Source: Streptomyces sp. NBC_01723
Lineage (GTDB): Bacteria; Actinomycetota; Actinomycetes; Streptomycetales; Streptomycetaceae
NCBI RefSeq assembly: GCF_036246005.1
Contig: NZ_CP109171.1
Span: 62,001-126,000 of the forward strand
Direction of reading: 5' to 3'
DNA length: 64,000 nt
The notes beneath the pieces were generated by a model that saw only the letters and a list, made by a program, of their open reading frames with translations, had not been told where the DNA came from and did not search any database. Within the stretch, counting starts at the first letter, position 1. Every line of letters begins with the position of its first letter. A program made the position numbers and the translations under genes. Below are positions 8,499 to 16,190 of the stretch, piece by piece.

Positions 8499-9889
8499 CG
8501 CTGTGCCTCGGATTCGCTCACCGCGCAGCGGAAACCGATCTCCGGGCTCCTGGTCACCAGCGTCTTGCCCGCCCGGCTCACGGCGGTGAGCAGGGCCGGG
8601 GGTGAACTCCACGCCCCGCCGCGCACGCTGACCTCGGCCGACCACTCGCCCCACAGGTCGCCCGGGTCCATCGTGCCGAAGCGCGGCCGGAAGGGGAGGC
8701 CGTCCAGGTACCGGGTGGACGTCCACTCCCACACGTTGCCGCACAGGTCCCGGACCCCGAAGGGCGACTCGTTGCCCGGCAGGCCGTTCACCGGGCCGGT
8801 CGGCGCGGTCAGTTCGGTGATGCGGAGGTCCGCGAGCCGGTTCAGCCACGTCTCGCGGTCCGGGTCGCCGTCCGCGTCCCGCGCGAGGACCGCGTGCAGG
8901 CCCCGCACCCGCTCCGGGCGGAACGTGTCGCCCCACGGGTGGTGGCGGTGGTCGTCGCCCCGCGCGGCGCGCTCCCATTCGTCCTCGGTGGGCAGCCGCT
9001 TGCCGCACCAGTCGGCGTAGGCCACCGCGTCGTACCAGCTGACCCCGGTCACGGGGTGGTCACCGGCGAAGCGGGGGTCGTCGGCGGTGGAACGGGTGTG
9101 GTCGGTGCCCCGCGGCTCGTCCGGGTGGCACCACAGGTGGCCGTGGGCGGCGACGTCGGCGACGAACGCGTCGTACGCGTCGTTGGTGACCGGCAGGGTG
9201 TCCAGGTGGAACCCCGCCACCTCGACCTCGTCCACCGCCGCTGCGGCCGGGTCGCCCCAGGAGCGTTCCCGGCCGGGGCGGGTCCCGCGGCGCAGCCGTC
9301 CGGCCGGGATGTGCCGCATGCCCTCCAGGGAGAGCCGGCTGGGCAGCCGGTCGGCCGACAGCGGGACGGGCAGGTCGTCCAGGACCGACTCGGCCGGTCC
9401 CGCCTCGGCGAGCAGTGTCCGCGCCGAGGCGAGGGCGTGCGCGTCCGCCACCGTCACGTAGTTGCCGACGCCCGCGGCGATCTGGTCCGGGGAGCGGCCG
9501 AGCACGGCCAGCAGGGCGTGCAGCGCCTGCGGGCCGCCCGCGGACCGCAGGGCCGGTGTCCCGGCCAGGGACGCGAGCGCGGGCCCCCGCACGGTCTCGT
9601 CCGGGTCGGCCAGCGCCCACCCGACGGCCTCGGCCGCCAGGTCCGGGGCGAGCCGTACGGCGGCAGCGAGGGCCCGCCGGCGGATCTCGGGCGTGTCGTG
9701 CAGCAGGCCGACCGCCAGGCACTCCTCGAGCAGCGGCGGGTCGGTCAGCCGTTCCAGGGTGCGCACATAGCCGTCGAGCAGGGCGTCGCGTTCCGCCGCG
9801 GGCCCGTCGGTCCAGCCGGCGATCCGCAGCACCTCGGACGGGACGTCCGAGGCGGCGGGGCCGGGGGAGAACTGCTCGGTGATCGTCAT
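8495..9889 (-). CDS. SUMF1-like (FGE-sulfatase fold) protein with HEAT-like N-terminal domain, copy 2
   Basis: A 464-aa protein in two parts. Residues about 1-190 are helical, Ala/Leu-rich and HEAT-like. The C-terminal half is a formylglycine-generating-enzyme/SUMF1 domain: PVTNDAYDAF, GVSWYDAVAYADWCGKRLPTEDEWERAARG, PWGD, LCGNVWEWT, VRGGAW and a terminal GFRC. The paired catalytic cysteines of true FGE, which follow the RGG-S/A-Y/W motif, are missing (RGGAWSSPPALLTAVSR), so formylglycine formation is unlikely; EgtB-like iron oxidase or binding roles remain possible. ATG at 9889 overlaps the PhyH stop (ATGA) and the gene's own stop overlaps the MFS start. A second homologue lies two genes upstream. 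Confidence 0.82.
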   Translation of the reverse strand: MTITEQFSPGPAASDVPSEVLRIAGWTDGPAAERDALLDGYVRTLERLTDPPLLEECLAVGLLHDTPEIRRRALAAAVRLAPDLAAEAVGWALADPDETVRGPALASLAGTPALRSAGGPQALHALLAVLGRSPDQIAAGVGNYVTVADAHALASARTLLAEAGPAESVLDDLPVPLSADRLPSRLSLEGMRHIPAGRLRRGTRPGRERSWGDPAAAAVDEVEVAGFHLDTLPVTNDAYDAFVADVAAHGHLWCHPDEPRGTDHTRSTADDPRFAGDHPVTGVSWYDAVAYADWCGKRLPTEDEWERAARGDDHRHHPWGDTFRPERVRGLHAVLARDADGDPDRETWLNRLADLRITELTAPTGPVNGLPGNESPFGVRDLCGNVWEWTSTRYLDGLPFRPRFGTMDPGDLWGEWSAEVSVRGGAWSSPPALLTAVSRAGKTLVTRSPEIGFRCAVSESEAQR

Positions 9890-10665
9890 CGCGTGCCGGC
9901 CTCCGCTCCGGTGATCATGCTGGCGAAGTCCTCGCCCGCCCGATGGCTGTACTCCGTGCCCGCCGTGGGCTTTTGACCCGCCGAGTAGTACACGTACAGC
10001 GTCGCCCGGCTGGTGTCGTCCAGCACCGGGCCCGAGTGGTGGAGGATGTTGTAGGTGTGGCAGATGACGTCGCCCGCCTGCGCCTCGAGCGGAAGCCCCT
10101 CGGGCTCGAGGCGTCGCGGCGGGTAGCGGTGGGATCCGGGCACGAGGACCAGGCAGCCGTTGCGGACGGTGGCGTCGTCCAGGTAGATGCCCACGTTCAC
10201 CAGCGGGGTCACCGGGAGATCGTGCGGGAAGTCGAGGTGCCAGTCCAGCGCGCTGTACGAGCTGCGCCTGCCGCGTTTCATCTGCCACACGGCTCCGTCG
10301 ATGGCGTCCTCGAACCGCCAGGTCGGCCCGCCCAGCAGGCCGGGGCCGAGCGCGTCCAGGTTCCGGCGTCCGATCAGGTCCCGGGTGGCGTCGCAGTGCA
10401 GGGTGAAATAGGGCAGCCGGTGCAGGGTCGCCCGGCCGTCCTCGTCGTACGACGGCTTGATCACCCGGTCGCGGCGGGCGGCCGGCACCTTCCCGTCGAG
10501 GGTGTCGCGTTCCAGGCGTTCGGCGTCGCGCCGGATGATGTCCACGTCCTGCGCGTCGAACACGCCGCGGTAGACGACGAACCCGTACTGCTCGTAGAAG
10601 GCGCGTTGTTCCGCCGTCACCGTGCCGTCGTAGGTGAATCGCGGGATGCGCTGCGGGGAGCTCAC
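9886..10665 (-). CDS. Phytanoyl-CoA dioxygenase-family Fe(II)/2-oxoglutarate oxygenase
   Basis: A 259-aa PhyH-fold non-haem iron dioxygenase. The iron-binding HxD appears in SALDWHLDFPHD (about residues 135-146), the distal His in NILHHSGPV and the 2-oxoglutarate-binding Arg in SRATLYVYYSAG. These enzymes hydroxylate unactivated carbons. Its GTG start (10665) overlaps the stop of the upstream SUMF1-like gene (GTGA), and its stop overlaps the start of the next SUMF1-like gene (ATGA), so three consecutive genes are stoichiometrically coupled. Best guess: hydroxylation of the 29-residue peptide or of a small substrate held by the SUMF1 proteins (inference). Confidence 0.85.
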   Translation of the reverse strand: MSSPQRIPRFTYDGTVTAEQRAFYEQYGFVVYRGVFDAQDVDIIRRDAERLERDTLDGKVPAARRDRVIKPSYDEDGRATLHRLPYFTLHCDATRDLIGRRNLDALGPGLLGGPTWRFEDAIDGAVWQMKRGRRSSYSALDWHLDFPHDLPVTPLVNVGIYLDDATVRNGCLVLVPGSHRYPPRRLEPEGLPLEAQAGDVICHTYNILHHSGPVLDDTSRATLYVYYSAGQKPTAGTEYSHRAGEDFASMITGAEAGTR

Positions 10666-12077
10666 CGGATCACCCCCCGGAATCCGATCTCGTTGTGCCG
10701 GTCCGTGAAGAGGTCCTTGCCGCGGAAGTACGCCGTGACCTGTTCCCGCATGGAGGTCCACGCGCCGCCCCGGATCACCACCGAGGTCTCCTCGGCCGTC
10801 GCCCATTCGGTACGGGGCCTGCCGGAGATCATCGGATTCATCCGGTCGCGGGTGAAGAAGTTGGTGTCCGTCCATTCCCAGCAGTTCCCGACCAGGTCCG
10901 CGACCCCGTAGGCGCTGACGTTCCTGGGGTGGGAGCCGACCGGGACGGTGGTGACCTCGGGGGTCTTCTCGTCGAAGGTGCTCAGGACGTCGCGCCAGTG
11001 TTCCAGGCTCCGCGCCGGTCCGAAGGAGGCGCCGAACCACCGCAGGGCGTCCGGGTCGAACTCGTCGCCCCACGGATAGCGCGATCCCCGCTCGCCGCGT
11101 GCGGCCTTCTCCCACTCCAGCTCGGTCGGCAGCCGCTTGCCGAGGTGGGCGAGGTAGGCGTAGGCGTCGAACCAGTCGACGCCCGTCGCGGGGTGGTCGG
11201 GGCCGAACCGGGTGTCGCCGGCGATCCCGCGGCGGTGGTCCTTGCCCTCGGGCTCCTCGGGGTGGCAGAGCGCGTGCTCGGCGGCCTGCGGGCCGTCCGC
11301 CCACGCGTCGTACTGCCCGTTGGTCACCGGGTACCGGTCGATGAGGAAGTCGGGCAGGTGGCGGGTCTGCCGGGGGACCGCGTCGTCCACGTCGTACAGC
11401 GGGTGCACGACGTCGTCCATGCCGATGCCGACGACGAACTCCGAGGCCGGGATGCGCACCATGCCGTCGGGGACGGGGGGCAGGTTCTCCGGGTCGTAGT
11501 CCCAGTGCTCGTCCAGCGCGGTCTCTGGCGGCAGCTGCCCGGTCCCGGAGTGCTCCCGCTCGATGCCCAGCCGGGCCGCGCGGTCGTCGGCACCCAGGAT
11601 CCGGTCCATCGCCTTGGCCACGACCGCGGCCCCGATGCCCACCGGTTTGGTGCTGCGGAACAGGCCGGCCTCGGCCGGCCCGGTGATGTGCACCAGTTCC
11701 TCGTAGGCCTCGCCGACGCGGTTTCGTCCGGCGATCCTCGCGGCGGTGAACACGACGAAGTCCTCGTCGTCGCCGAGCAGCCAGACCAGGAACTCCCGCG
11801 CCGCGGGATGGGTGGCCAGGAACGGTTCGACGCCCTCGAGCACCGACAGCCGGATGTCCGCGCGCGGGTGGGTGGCCGCCAGCGCACAGAGTTCCTCGAC
11901 GATCCGGGGATGCCGGAACCCGGCGATCGTCTTTCGCAGTTCGGCGCGTTCCCGGTCGGTCAGCGGATCGCGGGATTTCTGCCACGGCTCGTGGGCCAGG
12001 AAACGGTCCACCAGCCCACTCAGGGTTTTCTGTTCAACGGAAAAGCGCTCGTAACTCCATCGGTGCACTGGTTCCAC
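10662..12077 (-). CDS. SUMF1-like (FGE-sulfatase fold) protein with HEAT-like N-terminal domain, copy 1
   Basis: A 471-aa paralogue of the 8495-9889 product. Residues about 1-200 are helical and HEAT-like (IVEELCALAATHPRADIRLS and VWLLGDDEDFVVFTAARIAG look like consecutive repeats). The SUMF1 domain follows: DRYPVTNGQYDAW, GVDWFDAYAYLAHLGKRLPTELEWEKAARGE, YPWGDEF, VGNCWEWTDT, VIRGGAW, IGFRGVIR. As in copy 2, the FGE catalytic cysteines after RGGAW are absent (TSMREQVTAYFRGK). GTG at 12077 is the likely start, with only CGAG as a weak ribosome site; a weak site after the hairpin fits reduced expression relative to the upstream peptide. Function unknown; related domains occur in FGE, EgtB/OvoA and PvdO. 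Confidence 0.82.
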   Translation of the reverse strand: MEPVHRWSYERFSVEQKTLSGLVDRFLAHEPWQKSRDPLTDRERAELRKTIAGFRHPRIVEELCALAATHPRADIRLSVLEGVEPFLATHPAAREFLVWLLGDDEDFVVFTAARIAGRNRVGEAYEELVHITGPAEAGLFRSTKPVGIGAAVVAKAMDRILGADDRAARLGIEREHSGTGQLPPETALDEHWDYDPENLPPVPDGMVRIPASEFVVGIGMDDVVHPLYDVDDAVPRQTRHLPDFLIDRYPVTNGQYDAWADGPQAAEHALCHPEEPEGKDHRRGIAGDTRFGPDHPATGVDWFDAYAYLAHLGKRLPTELEWEKAARGERGSRYPWGDEFDPDALRWFGASFGPARSLEHWRDVLSTFDEKTPEVTTVPVGSHPRNVSAYGVADLVGNCWEWTDTNFFTRDRMNPMISGRPRTEWATAEETSVVIRGGAWTSMREQVTAYFRGKDLFTDRHNEIGFRGVIR

Positions 12078-12117
12078 CTCGATTGCCCGGGTCAGTGATT
12101 CATGAGGTCGAAAACCC

Positions 12118-12152
12118 AGTCTGTGGAGGGCCCGTACGGCCCTCCACAGACT
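12118..12152 (-). terminator. Perfect 15-bp hairpin: attenuator/partial terminator
   Basis: Arms 12118-12132 and 12138-12152 are exactly complementary (AGTCTGTGGAGGGCC with loop CGTAC). On the minus strand the hairpin is followed by GGGTTTTCG. It sits between the 29-codon peptide gene and the first SUMF1-like gene, so it can let the short transcript accumulate while passing only part of the polymerases, or act as an attenuator coupled to translation of the short ORF. Confidence 0.85.
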
Positions 12153-12167
12153 AAGAGCTTGCCCTGG

Positions 12168-12257
12168 TCAGGCCGCCCACTTGAAGTGCGAGCCGGCCGG
12201 GCGGACACCGCCCTTGCGCTGCGAGCGCAGCGCGTTCCACTGACGAAGCGTCTTCAT
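12168..12257 (-). CDS. 29-aa peptide: candidate RiPP precursor or regulatory leader peptide
   Basis: A short gene starting with ATG at 12257 behind an ideal ribosome site (AGGAGGTGAA, about 8 nt spacing), one of the best matches to the anti-Shine-Dalgarno sequence in the window. The product begins MKTLRQWNA, is strongly basic (five Arg, three Lys), has a GG pair at residues 16-17 that could be a cleavage site, and ends HFKWAA; it contains two Trp and no Cys. It leads the operon of two SUMF1-like proteins, a PhyH dioxygenase and an MFS exporter, separated from them by a perfect hairpin. This is the usual layout for RiPP precursors. No known precursor family is recognised. The alternative is a leader peptide governing attenuation. 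Confidence 0.7.
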   Translation of the reverse strand: MKTLRQWNALRSQRKGGVRPAGSHFKWAA

Positions 12258-12468
12258 CTGTTTCACCTCCTGATGCTGAATCGGCAACCGAGTGCACCGA
12301 CGGTCCCTTTCAGCGATCCGCTCTGTCAAGTTCTCGAATTTTTACGTCCTTTTGACCACGCGGAACGGCTTGTTCAACTGCGCCGATTCAGCGGTTGAAC
12401 GGCGGGTTCAGGGGCCATTCTCCTGGGTGCGTTCCATTCCGCCCCCCACGATTCGAGAGGAGTACGGC
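12258..12468. promoter_or_regulatory. Divergent promoter region between peptide operon and glycosyltransferase
   Basis: This 211-bp AT-richer stretch separates two divergent units. On the minus strand TTGACA (12324-12329) is a good -35 box for the peptide operon, but no clear -10 is seen at 17-18 nt. On the plus strand TTGACC (12352-12357) could serve the glycosyltransferase. GAGAGGAG (12455-12462) is the glycosyltransferase ribosome site. Confidence 0.45.
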
Positions 12469-13788
12469 GTGCGCGTTCTCGTCGTGCCGTTTCCCTGGAA
12501 GACTCATCTGTACAACCTGGTGCCGCTGGCGTGGTCGCTGCGGACGGCCGGGCACGAGGTGCGCGTGGCCGGCTGGCCCGACCTCCTCGACGCCGTCACC
12601 GGAGCCGGCCTGACGGGGCTGGGCGTCGGTCCCGGTGAGGCACCGCGGGTCCGCGCGGAGCGGGACCGGCGCCAGACGTCGGAGCGCGCCTCCGCCGCGA
12701 GGAGGGCCCCGCAGGAGGGCGGCCTGGACCCGCTGTTCGACCTGCGGCCGGACCGCGAGCGGCTGAGCTGGGAGCAGGCCTCCCGGGTCTTCGACGACCT
12801 GGTGCTGCCGCAGGCCCGGAGGTCCAACGACCCGATGATGGAGGACCTGGTCGCCGCCGCCCGCGCCTGGCGGCCGGATCTGGTGCTCTGGGGCGCCAAG
12901 GCCTTCGCGGGGGCGGTGGCCGCCGCCGCGGTGGGCGCGGCCCACGCCCGGGTGCTGTACTCCGTCGACGTGTACACCCGGCTGCGGGAGGACTTCCTGC
13001 GTGCCAAGGCCCTGCAGCCACCGCAGGGGCGCGCCGACGCGCTGCGCGACTGGCTGGCCGGCTGGTCCGCGCGGTACGGCGTGGAGTTCTCCGAGGACCT
13101 GGTCAACGGGCAGTTCACCATCGCCCCGTTCCCCGAGGCCTTCCGGCCCGACCCGCGGCCGGACACGCTTCCCGTGCAGTTCGTCCCCTACAACGGTCAG
13201 GCCGTCGTGCCCGGATGGCTCGCCGGACCGCCGCGCCTGCCGCGGGTCCTGATGACCTTCGGCGACTCGCTCGACGACGGGCCGGTACGGCTGCTGCCCG
13301 TCGAGCGCGTCCAGGAGATCCTCGACTCGGTGGCCGGTCTGGAGATGGAGCTGATCCTGGCCCTGCCGCCGCGCACCCGGCGGGAGCTGCGCGAGGTGCC
13401 GGCCAACACCCGTGCGGTGGAGTCCGTTCCCCTGTCCGAGGTGCTGCCGACCTGCTCGGCGGTGGTGCACCACGGCGGCACCTGGTCGTTCGGCTGCGCC
13501 CTGCGTCACGGCGTTCCCCAGCTGCTGATCGGCCGGGCGTTCGACGCTCCGCTGAAGTTCGGCTGCCTCGAGCGCGCGGGCGCGGGGCTGGCCATGACAC
13601 CCGCTCAGGCGGACGGACCCGCGGTCCGTGCCGCGCTGGTCCGCCTGCTCGGGGACCCGGATCTGCGCGCGAACGCCCGCCGTTTGGGCGAGGAGACGCT
13701 GGCCCTGCCCTCGCCGGGCGAGCTGGCGCGCACCCTGGAGGGCGTGGTCGCCGCCCGCCGGACCGGCCCGGTTCTCGCCCCGCGCTGA
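12469..13788 (+). CDS. GT1-family deoxysugar glycosyltransferase
   Basis: A 439-aa glycosyltransferase of the antibiotic GT-B type (EryCIII/UrdGT-like), which moves an NDP-deoxyhexose onto a polyketide aglycone. It shows the N-terminal acceptor-domain start MRVLVVPFPWKTHLYNLVPLAWSLR and the C-terminal nucleotide-binding motif with VVHHGGTWSFGCALRHGVPQLLI near residues 328-350. GTG at 12469 has GAGAGGAG upstream. It is transcribed alone, divergently from the peptide operon, and a 14-bp hairpin ends it. Two deoxysugar genes follow a few kb downstream. No P450-like activator partner is seen beside it. Confidence 0.9.
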   Translation: MRVLVVPFPWKTHLYNLVPLAWSLRTAGHEVRVAGWPDLLDAVTGAGLTGLGVGPGEAPRVRAERDRRQTSERASAARRAPQEGGLDPLFDLRPDRERLSWEQASRVFDDLVLPQARRSNDPMMEDLVAAARAWRPDLVLWGAKAFAGAVAAAAVGAAHARVLYSVDVYTRLREDFLRAKALQPPQGRADALRDWLAGWSARYGVEFSEDLVNGQFTIAPFPEAFRPDPRPDTLPVQFVPYNGQAVVPGWLAGPPRLPRVLMTFGDSLDDGPVRLLPVERVQEILDSVAGLEMELILALPPRTRRELREVPANTRAVESVPLSEVLPTCSAVVHHGGTWSFGCALRHGVPQLLIGRAFDAPLKFGCLERAGAGLAMTPAQADGPAVRAALVRLLGDPDLRANARRLGEETLALPSPGELARTLEGVVAARRTGPVLAPR

Positions 13789-13806
13789 CCTGGCGGGCGG
13801 GCCGGT

Positions 13807-13837
13807 CGGGCCCCGCACGGTCGCCGTGCGGGGCCCG
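13807..13837. terminator. Bidirectional hairpin terminator
   Basis: A perfect 14-bp stem (CGGGCCCCGCACGG) with a 3-nt loop, between the convergent ends of the glycosyltransferase and the secreted hydrolase. Confidence 0.8.
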
Positions 13838-13869
13838 AAGGGTGTGGCGGCTACGGCGGGTACGGCGGG

Positions 13870-15426
13870 TCAGGAAGCCGGGACCGGGTCCGGTGCCGCC
13901 TGGCAGGTGGCGTCGGCTCCGCTGCGGGAGGCGGGGCGGGTGCCGTCGCGCAGGAAGTCGCCGACATGGGTGTTGAGGCAGGTGTTGTTGTTCGCGGACA
14001 GGGCCGCGCCGACGTTGTGGCCGCCCTTCTCCAGCACCAGGCGGGAGTTGGGGAACAGCCGGTGCGTCTCGGTGGCGCCGGCGGTGCCGTGCGCGGTGTC
14101 GTACTGCGGCTGCACCAGCAGGACGTCGACCGAGGGGTTGCCGATGGAGTGCGGCTCGCTGCGGTCGGGCTGGGGCCAGAACGCGCACGGCGCGTTGTAC
14201 CAGGCGTTGGTCCAGGTCAAAAAGCGGTTGCCGGCGTCGTACTGGCGGCTGTGGGCGCGGTGCCACTTCTTCCAGTCGCTGGGCCAGGGGCCGTCGATGC
14301 AGTTGACGGCGTTGGTCATGGCGTGCCGGTTCTGGTGGGGGAAGCCCGGCGGGGAGTAGTTGGCGCGCAGGGAGGCCGGGTCCTGGTCGACCACCCAGTC
14401 CGAGAGGATCTGCGCGCGCGAGAGCCAGGTCCAGCTGCGGTAGACGACCGGTTCGAAGACGTCCGCCCACTCGGAGGGGCCGATCCTGCCGTCGACGGGT
14501 GCGGCGCGCAGGGCGTCCTGGCCCTGGTAGTAGTGCGCCTCGACCTCGGCGGCGGTGTCGCCCAGGTGGTAGACGGCGTCGTACTTGGCGACCCAGGCGA
14601 AGAAGATCTCGGCGTTGCGCTGGGACGTCACGTTCTTGTGGAGGCTGCCGCGGTAGCCGACGGTGCTGGGGCGCACCACGCTGTCGAGGACCATCCGCTG
14701 CACCCGGTGGGGGTAGAGCGTGGCGTACATGGAGCCGAGGTAGGTGCCCCAGTCGGTGCCGAAGTAGGTGATCTTCTGCAGGCCGAGGGCGGCGCGCATC
14801 CGGTCGAGGTCGCGGGCGGCCTCCTCGGTGCCCAGGTGGGCGAGGACGTCGCCGTACTCCTCGCCGCAGCTGGCGGCGTAGGCGCGGGCCCGCTCGGTCC
14901 ATTCGCGTTCGGCCGCGGGGGTGGCGGGCACCGGGTCGGGCTGGGCGTGGCCGGGGTCGAGGTAGTCGCTGTCGCAGACGACGGAGGGTTCGCTGGCACC
15001 GACACCGCGCGGGTCGAAGCCGATCCAGTCGTAGGCGTCTCCGACGTCCTGGGCCAGGCCGGTGGTGCCCTGGGCGTAGCGGGTGGGCAGGTCGCGGCCG
15101 ATGCCGCCGGGCCACTGGCCCCGGTTGAGGATGACGGCGCCCTTGTACTCGCTGTCGGGGGCGGTGTGCCGGGCCCGGGTCAGCGCGAGGCTGATCTGCC
15201 GGCCGCCGGGGTCGCCGTAGTCGAGCGGCACCTCGATGGTGCCGCACTCCAGGCCCTGGAGCATGTCGCCCAGGACCGGGTCCCCGCCCGGGCACGGCGT
15301 CCAGGCCACCGCGGCGGGCCCGGCGGCGGGCGTGGCGGCGGCCGGGTCGGCGGATGCGGCCGGGACGAGGGCCGAGCCCAGCAGTCCGGCCGCGATCACT
15401 GGCGAGACCAACGCAAGTCTTCTCAC
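13870..15426 (-). CDS. Secreted alpha/beta-hydrolase with Asp nucleophile; candidate epoxide hydrolase (Alp1U/Lom6-like)
   Basis: A 518-aa protein of the tripeptidyl-aminopeptidase-like S33 branch, with a signal peptide (MRRLALV, hydrophobic core, AASADP cleavage near residue 26) and the C-terminal TAP domain. In the peptidases the nucleophile elbow reads GxSxGT; here it is GTDWGT, so the Ser is replaced by Asp225 followed by Trp226, the arrangement of epoxide hydrolases and dehalogenases. The remaining triad is plausible: Asp in QPQYDTAHG and His in EKGGHNVG. The same substitution is known in Alp1U and Lom6, epoxide hydrolases of kinamycin and lomaiviticin biosynthesis, so hydrolysis of an angucycline/benzofluorene epoxide is the best prediction. 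GTG at 15426 has AGGAGGGG upstream. Confidence 0.82.
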   Translation of the reverse strand: MRRLALVSPVIAAGLLGSALVPAASADPAAATPAAGPAAVAWTPCPGGDPVLGDMLQGLECGTIEVPLDYGDPGGRQISLALTRARHTAPDSEYKGAVILNRGQWPGGIGRDLPTRYAQGTTGLAQDVGDAYDWIGFDPRGVGASEPSVVCDSDYLDPGHAQPDPVPATPAAEREWTERARAYAASCGEEYGDVLAHLGTEEAARDLDRMRAALGLQKITYFGTDWGTYLGSMYATLYPHRVQRMVLDSVVRPSTVGYRGSLHKNVTSQRNAEIFFAWVAKYDAVYHLGDTAAEVEAHYYQGQDALRAAPVDGRIGPSEWADVFEPVVYRSWTWLSRAQILSDWVVDQDPASLRANYSPPGFPHQNRHAMTNAVNCIDGPWPSDWKKWHRAHSRQYDAGNRFLTWTNAWYNAPCAFWPQPDRSEPHSIGNPSVDVLLVQPQYDTAHGTAGATETHRLFPNSRLVLEKGGHNVGAALSANNNTCLNTHVGDFLRDGTRPASRSGADATCQAAPDPVPAS

Positions 15427-15591
15427 AGTTTCCCCTCCTGATTTCAGCGCGCTGGCAGCGTGGCACCGCCCTGTCGGCTCACGCTCAAGAGCGCCTGGAG
15501 ACCGGCTCGAGGCAGGGGGTGTGAGGGTGCGGGGCGCCGGCGGGGCTCCCTAGCATGAGGCGAACCCATTCCAACCCCCCCGGGAGTGACC

Positions 15592-15939
15592 ATGGCTGAC
15601 TCGGCCATCCAGGGAATCAAGACCGTGCTGCATCCCGTGGCGGACGTGGCGGCGGCGAAGAAGCTGTACAGCGTCCTGTTCGGCATCGAGCCGCAGACCG
15701 ACTCGGAGTACTACGTCGGTTTCGACGTCGCGGGCCAGCACGTCGGGCTGGTGCCGGCGGGGGCGCAGGACGCGCAGGTCGCCTACTGGCACGTGGCCGA
15801 CATCGAGGGCAAGCTCGCCGAGGTGAGTGCCGCGGGTGCCACGGTGACCGGCCCGGCCAAGGACGTCGGCGGCGGCCGCCGGGTGGCGACCTTCACCGAC
15901 CTCGACGGCAACGTCGTCGGGCTGCTGCAGGACAGCTGA
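15592..15939 (+). CDS. VOC/glyoxalase-fold protein
   Basis: A 115-aa protein with one vicinal-oxygen-chelate module pair (HPVADVAAAKKLYSVLFGIEP at the start and FTDLDGNVVGLLQD at the end). The family includes dioxygenases, isomerases and drug-binding resistance proteins of the bleomycin-binding type. ATG at 15592 is chosen over an in-frame GTG at 15586 because GGGAG (15582-15586) is then correctly spaced. It stands alone between the hydrolase and the sugar genes. Self-resistance by binding the product or a small enzymatic role are both possible; the sequence does not decide. Confidence 0.7.
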   Translation: MADSAIQGIKTVLHPVADVAAAKKLYSVLFGIEPQTDSEYYVGFDVAGQHVGLVPAGAQDAQVAYWHVADIEGKLAEVSAAGATVTGPAKDVGGGRRVATFTDLDGNVVGLLQDS

Positions 15940-16148
15940 CCCCCGCTCCCCCACTCCCCCCTTTTCGCCTTCTCTCGCTTTCCCCGCTTTTTTGTTTCCG
16001 GCCGGCGGCCGTCTTCGGAAGTCTTCCTTTCGAGCACGTCTCGAGAGGGTTTCGAGGGCGGCCGTTCAGCATCGGCGGACGGGGACGCCCGTCACGAGTC
16101 CCCCCTTTTTTTTCTTCTTCCGGCCGGAACACACAAGGGGAAACGGAC

Positions 16149-16190
16149 ATGCTCCGAGCGCGGTACGGCGACTGCGACGTGGTCTCATGA
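16149..16190 (+). CDS. 13-codon leader ORF overlapping the 4,6-dehydratase start
   Basis: ATG at 16149 follows AAGGGGA at a usable distance and opens a 13-codon frame (MLRARYGDCDVVS) whose TGA overlaps the ATG of the dTDP-glucose 4,6-dehydratase (ATGA at 16187-16190). The dehydratase itself has no recognisable ribosome site, so it is probably reached by translational coupling. The upstream 15940-16148 interval holds long pyrimidine tracts and no other gene. Confidence 0.45.
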   Translation: MLRARYGDCDVVS

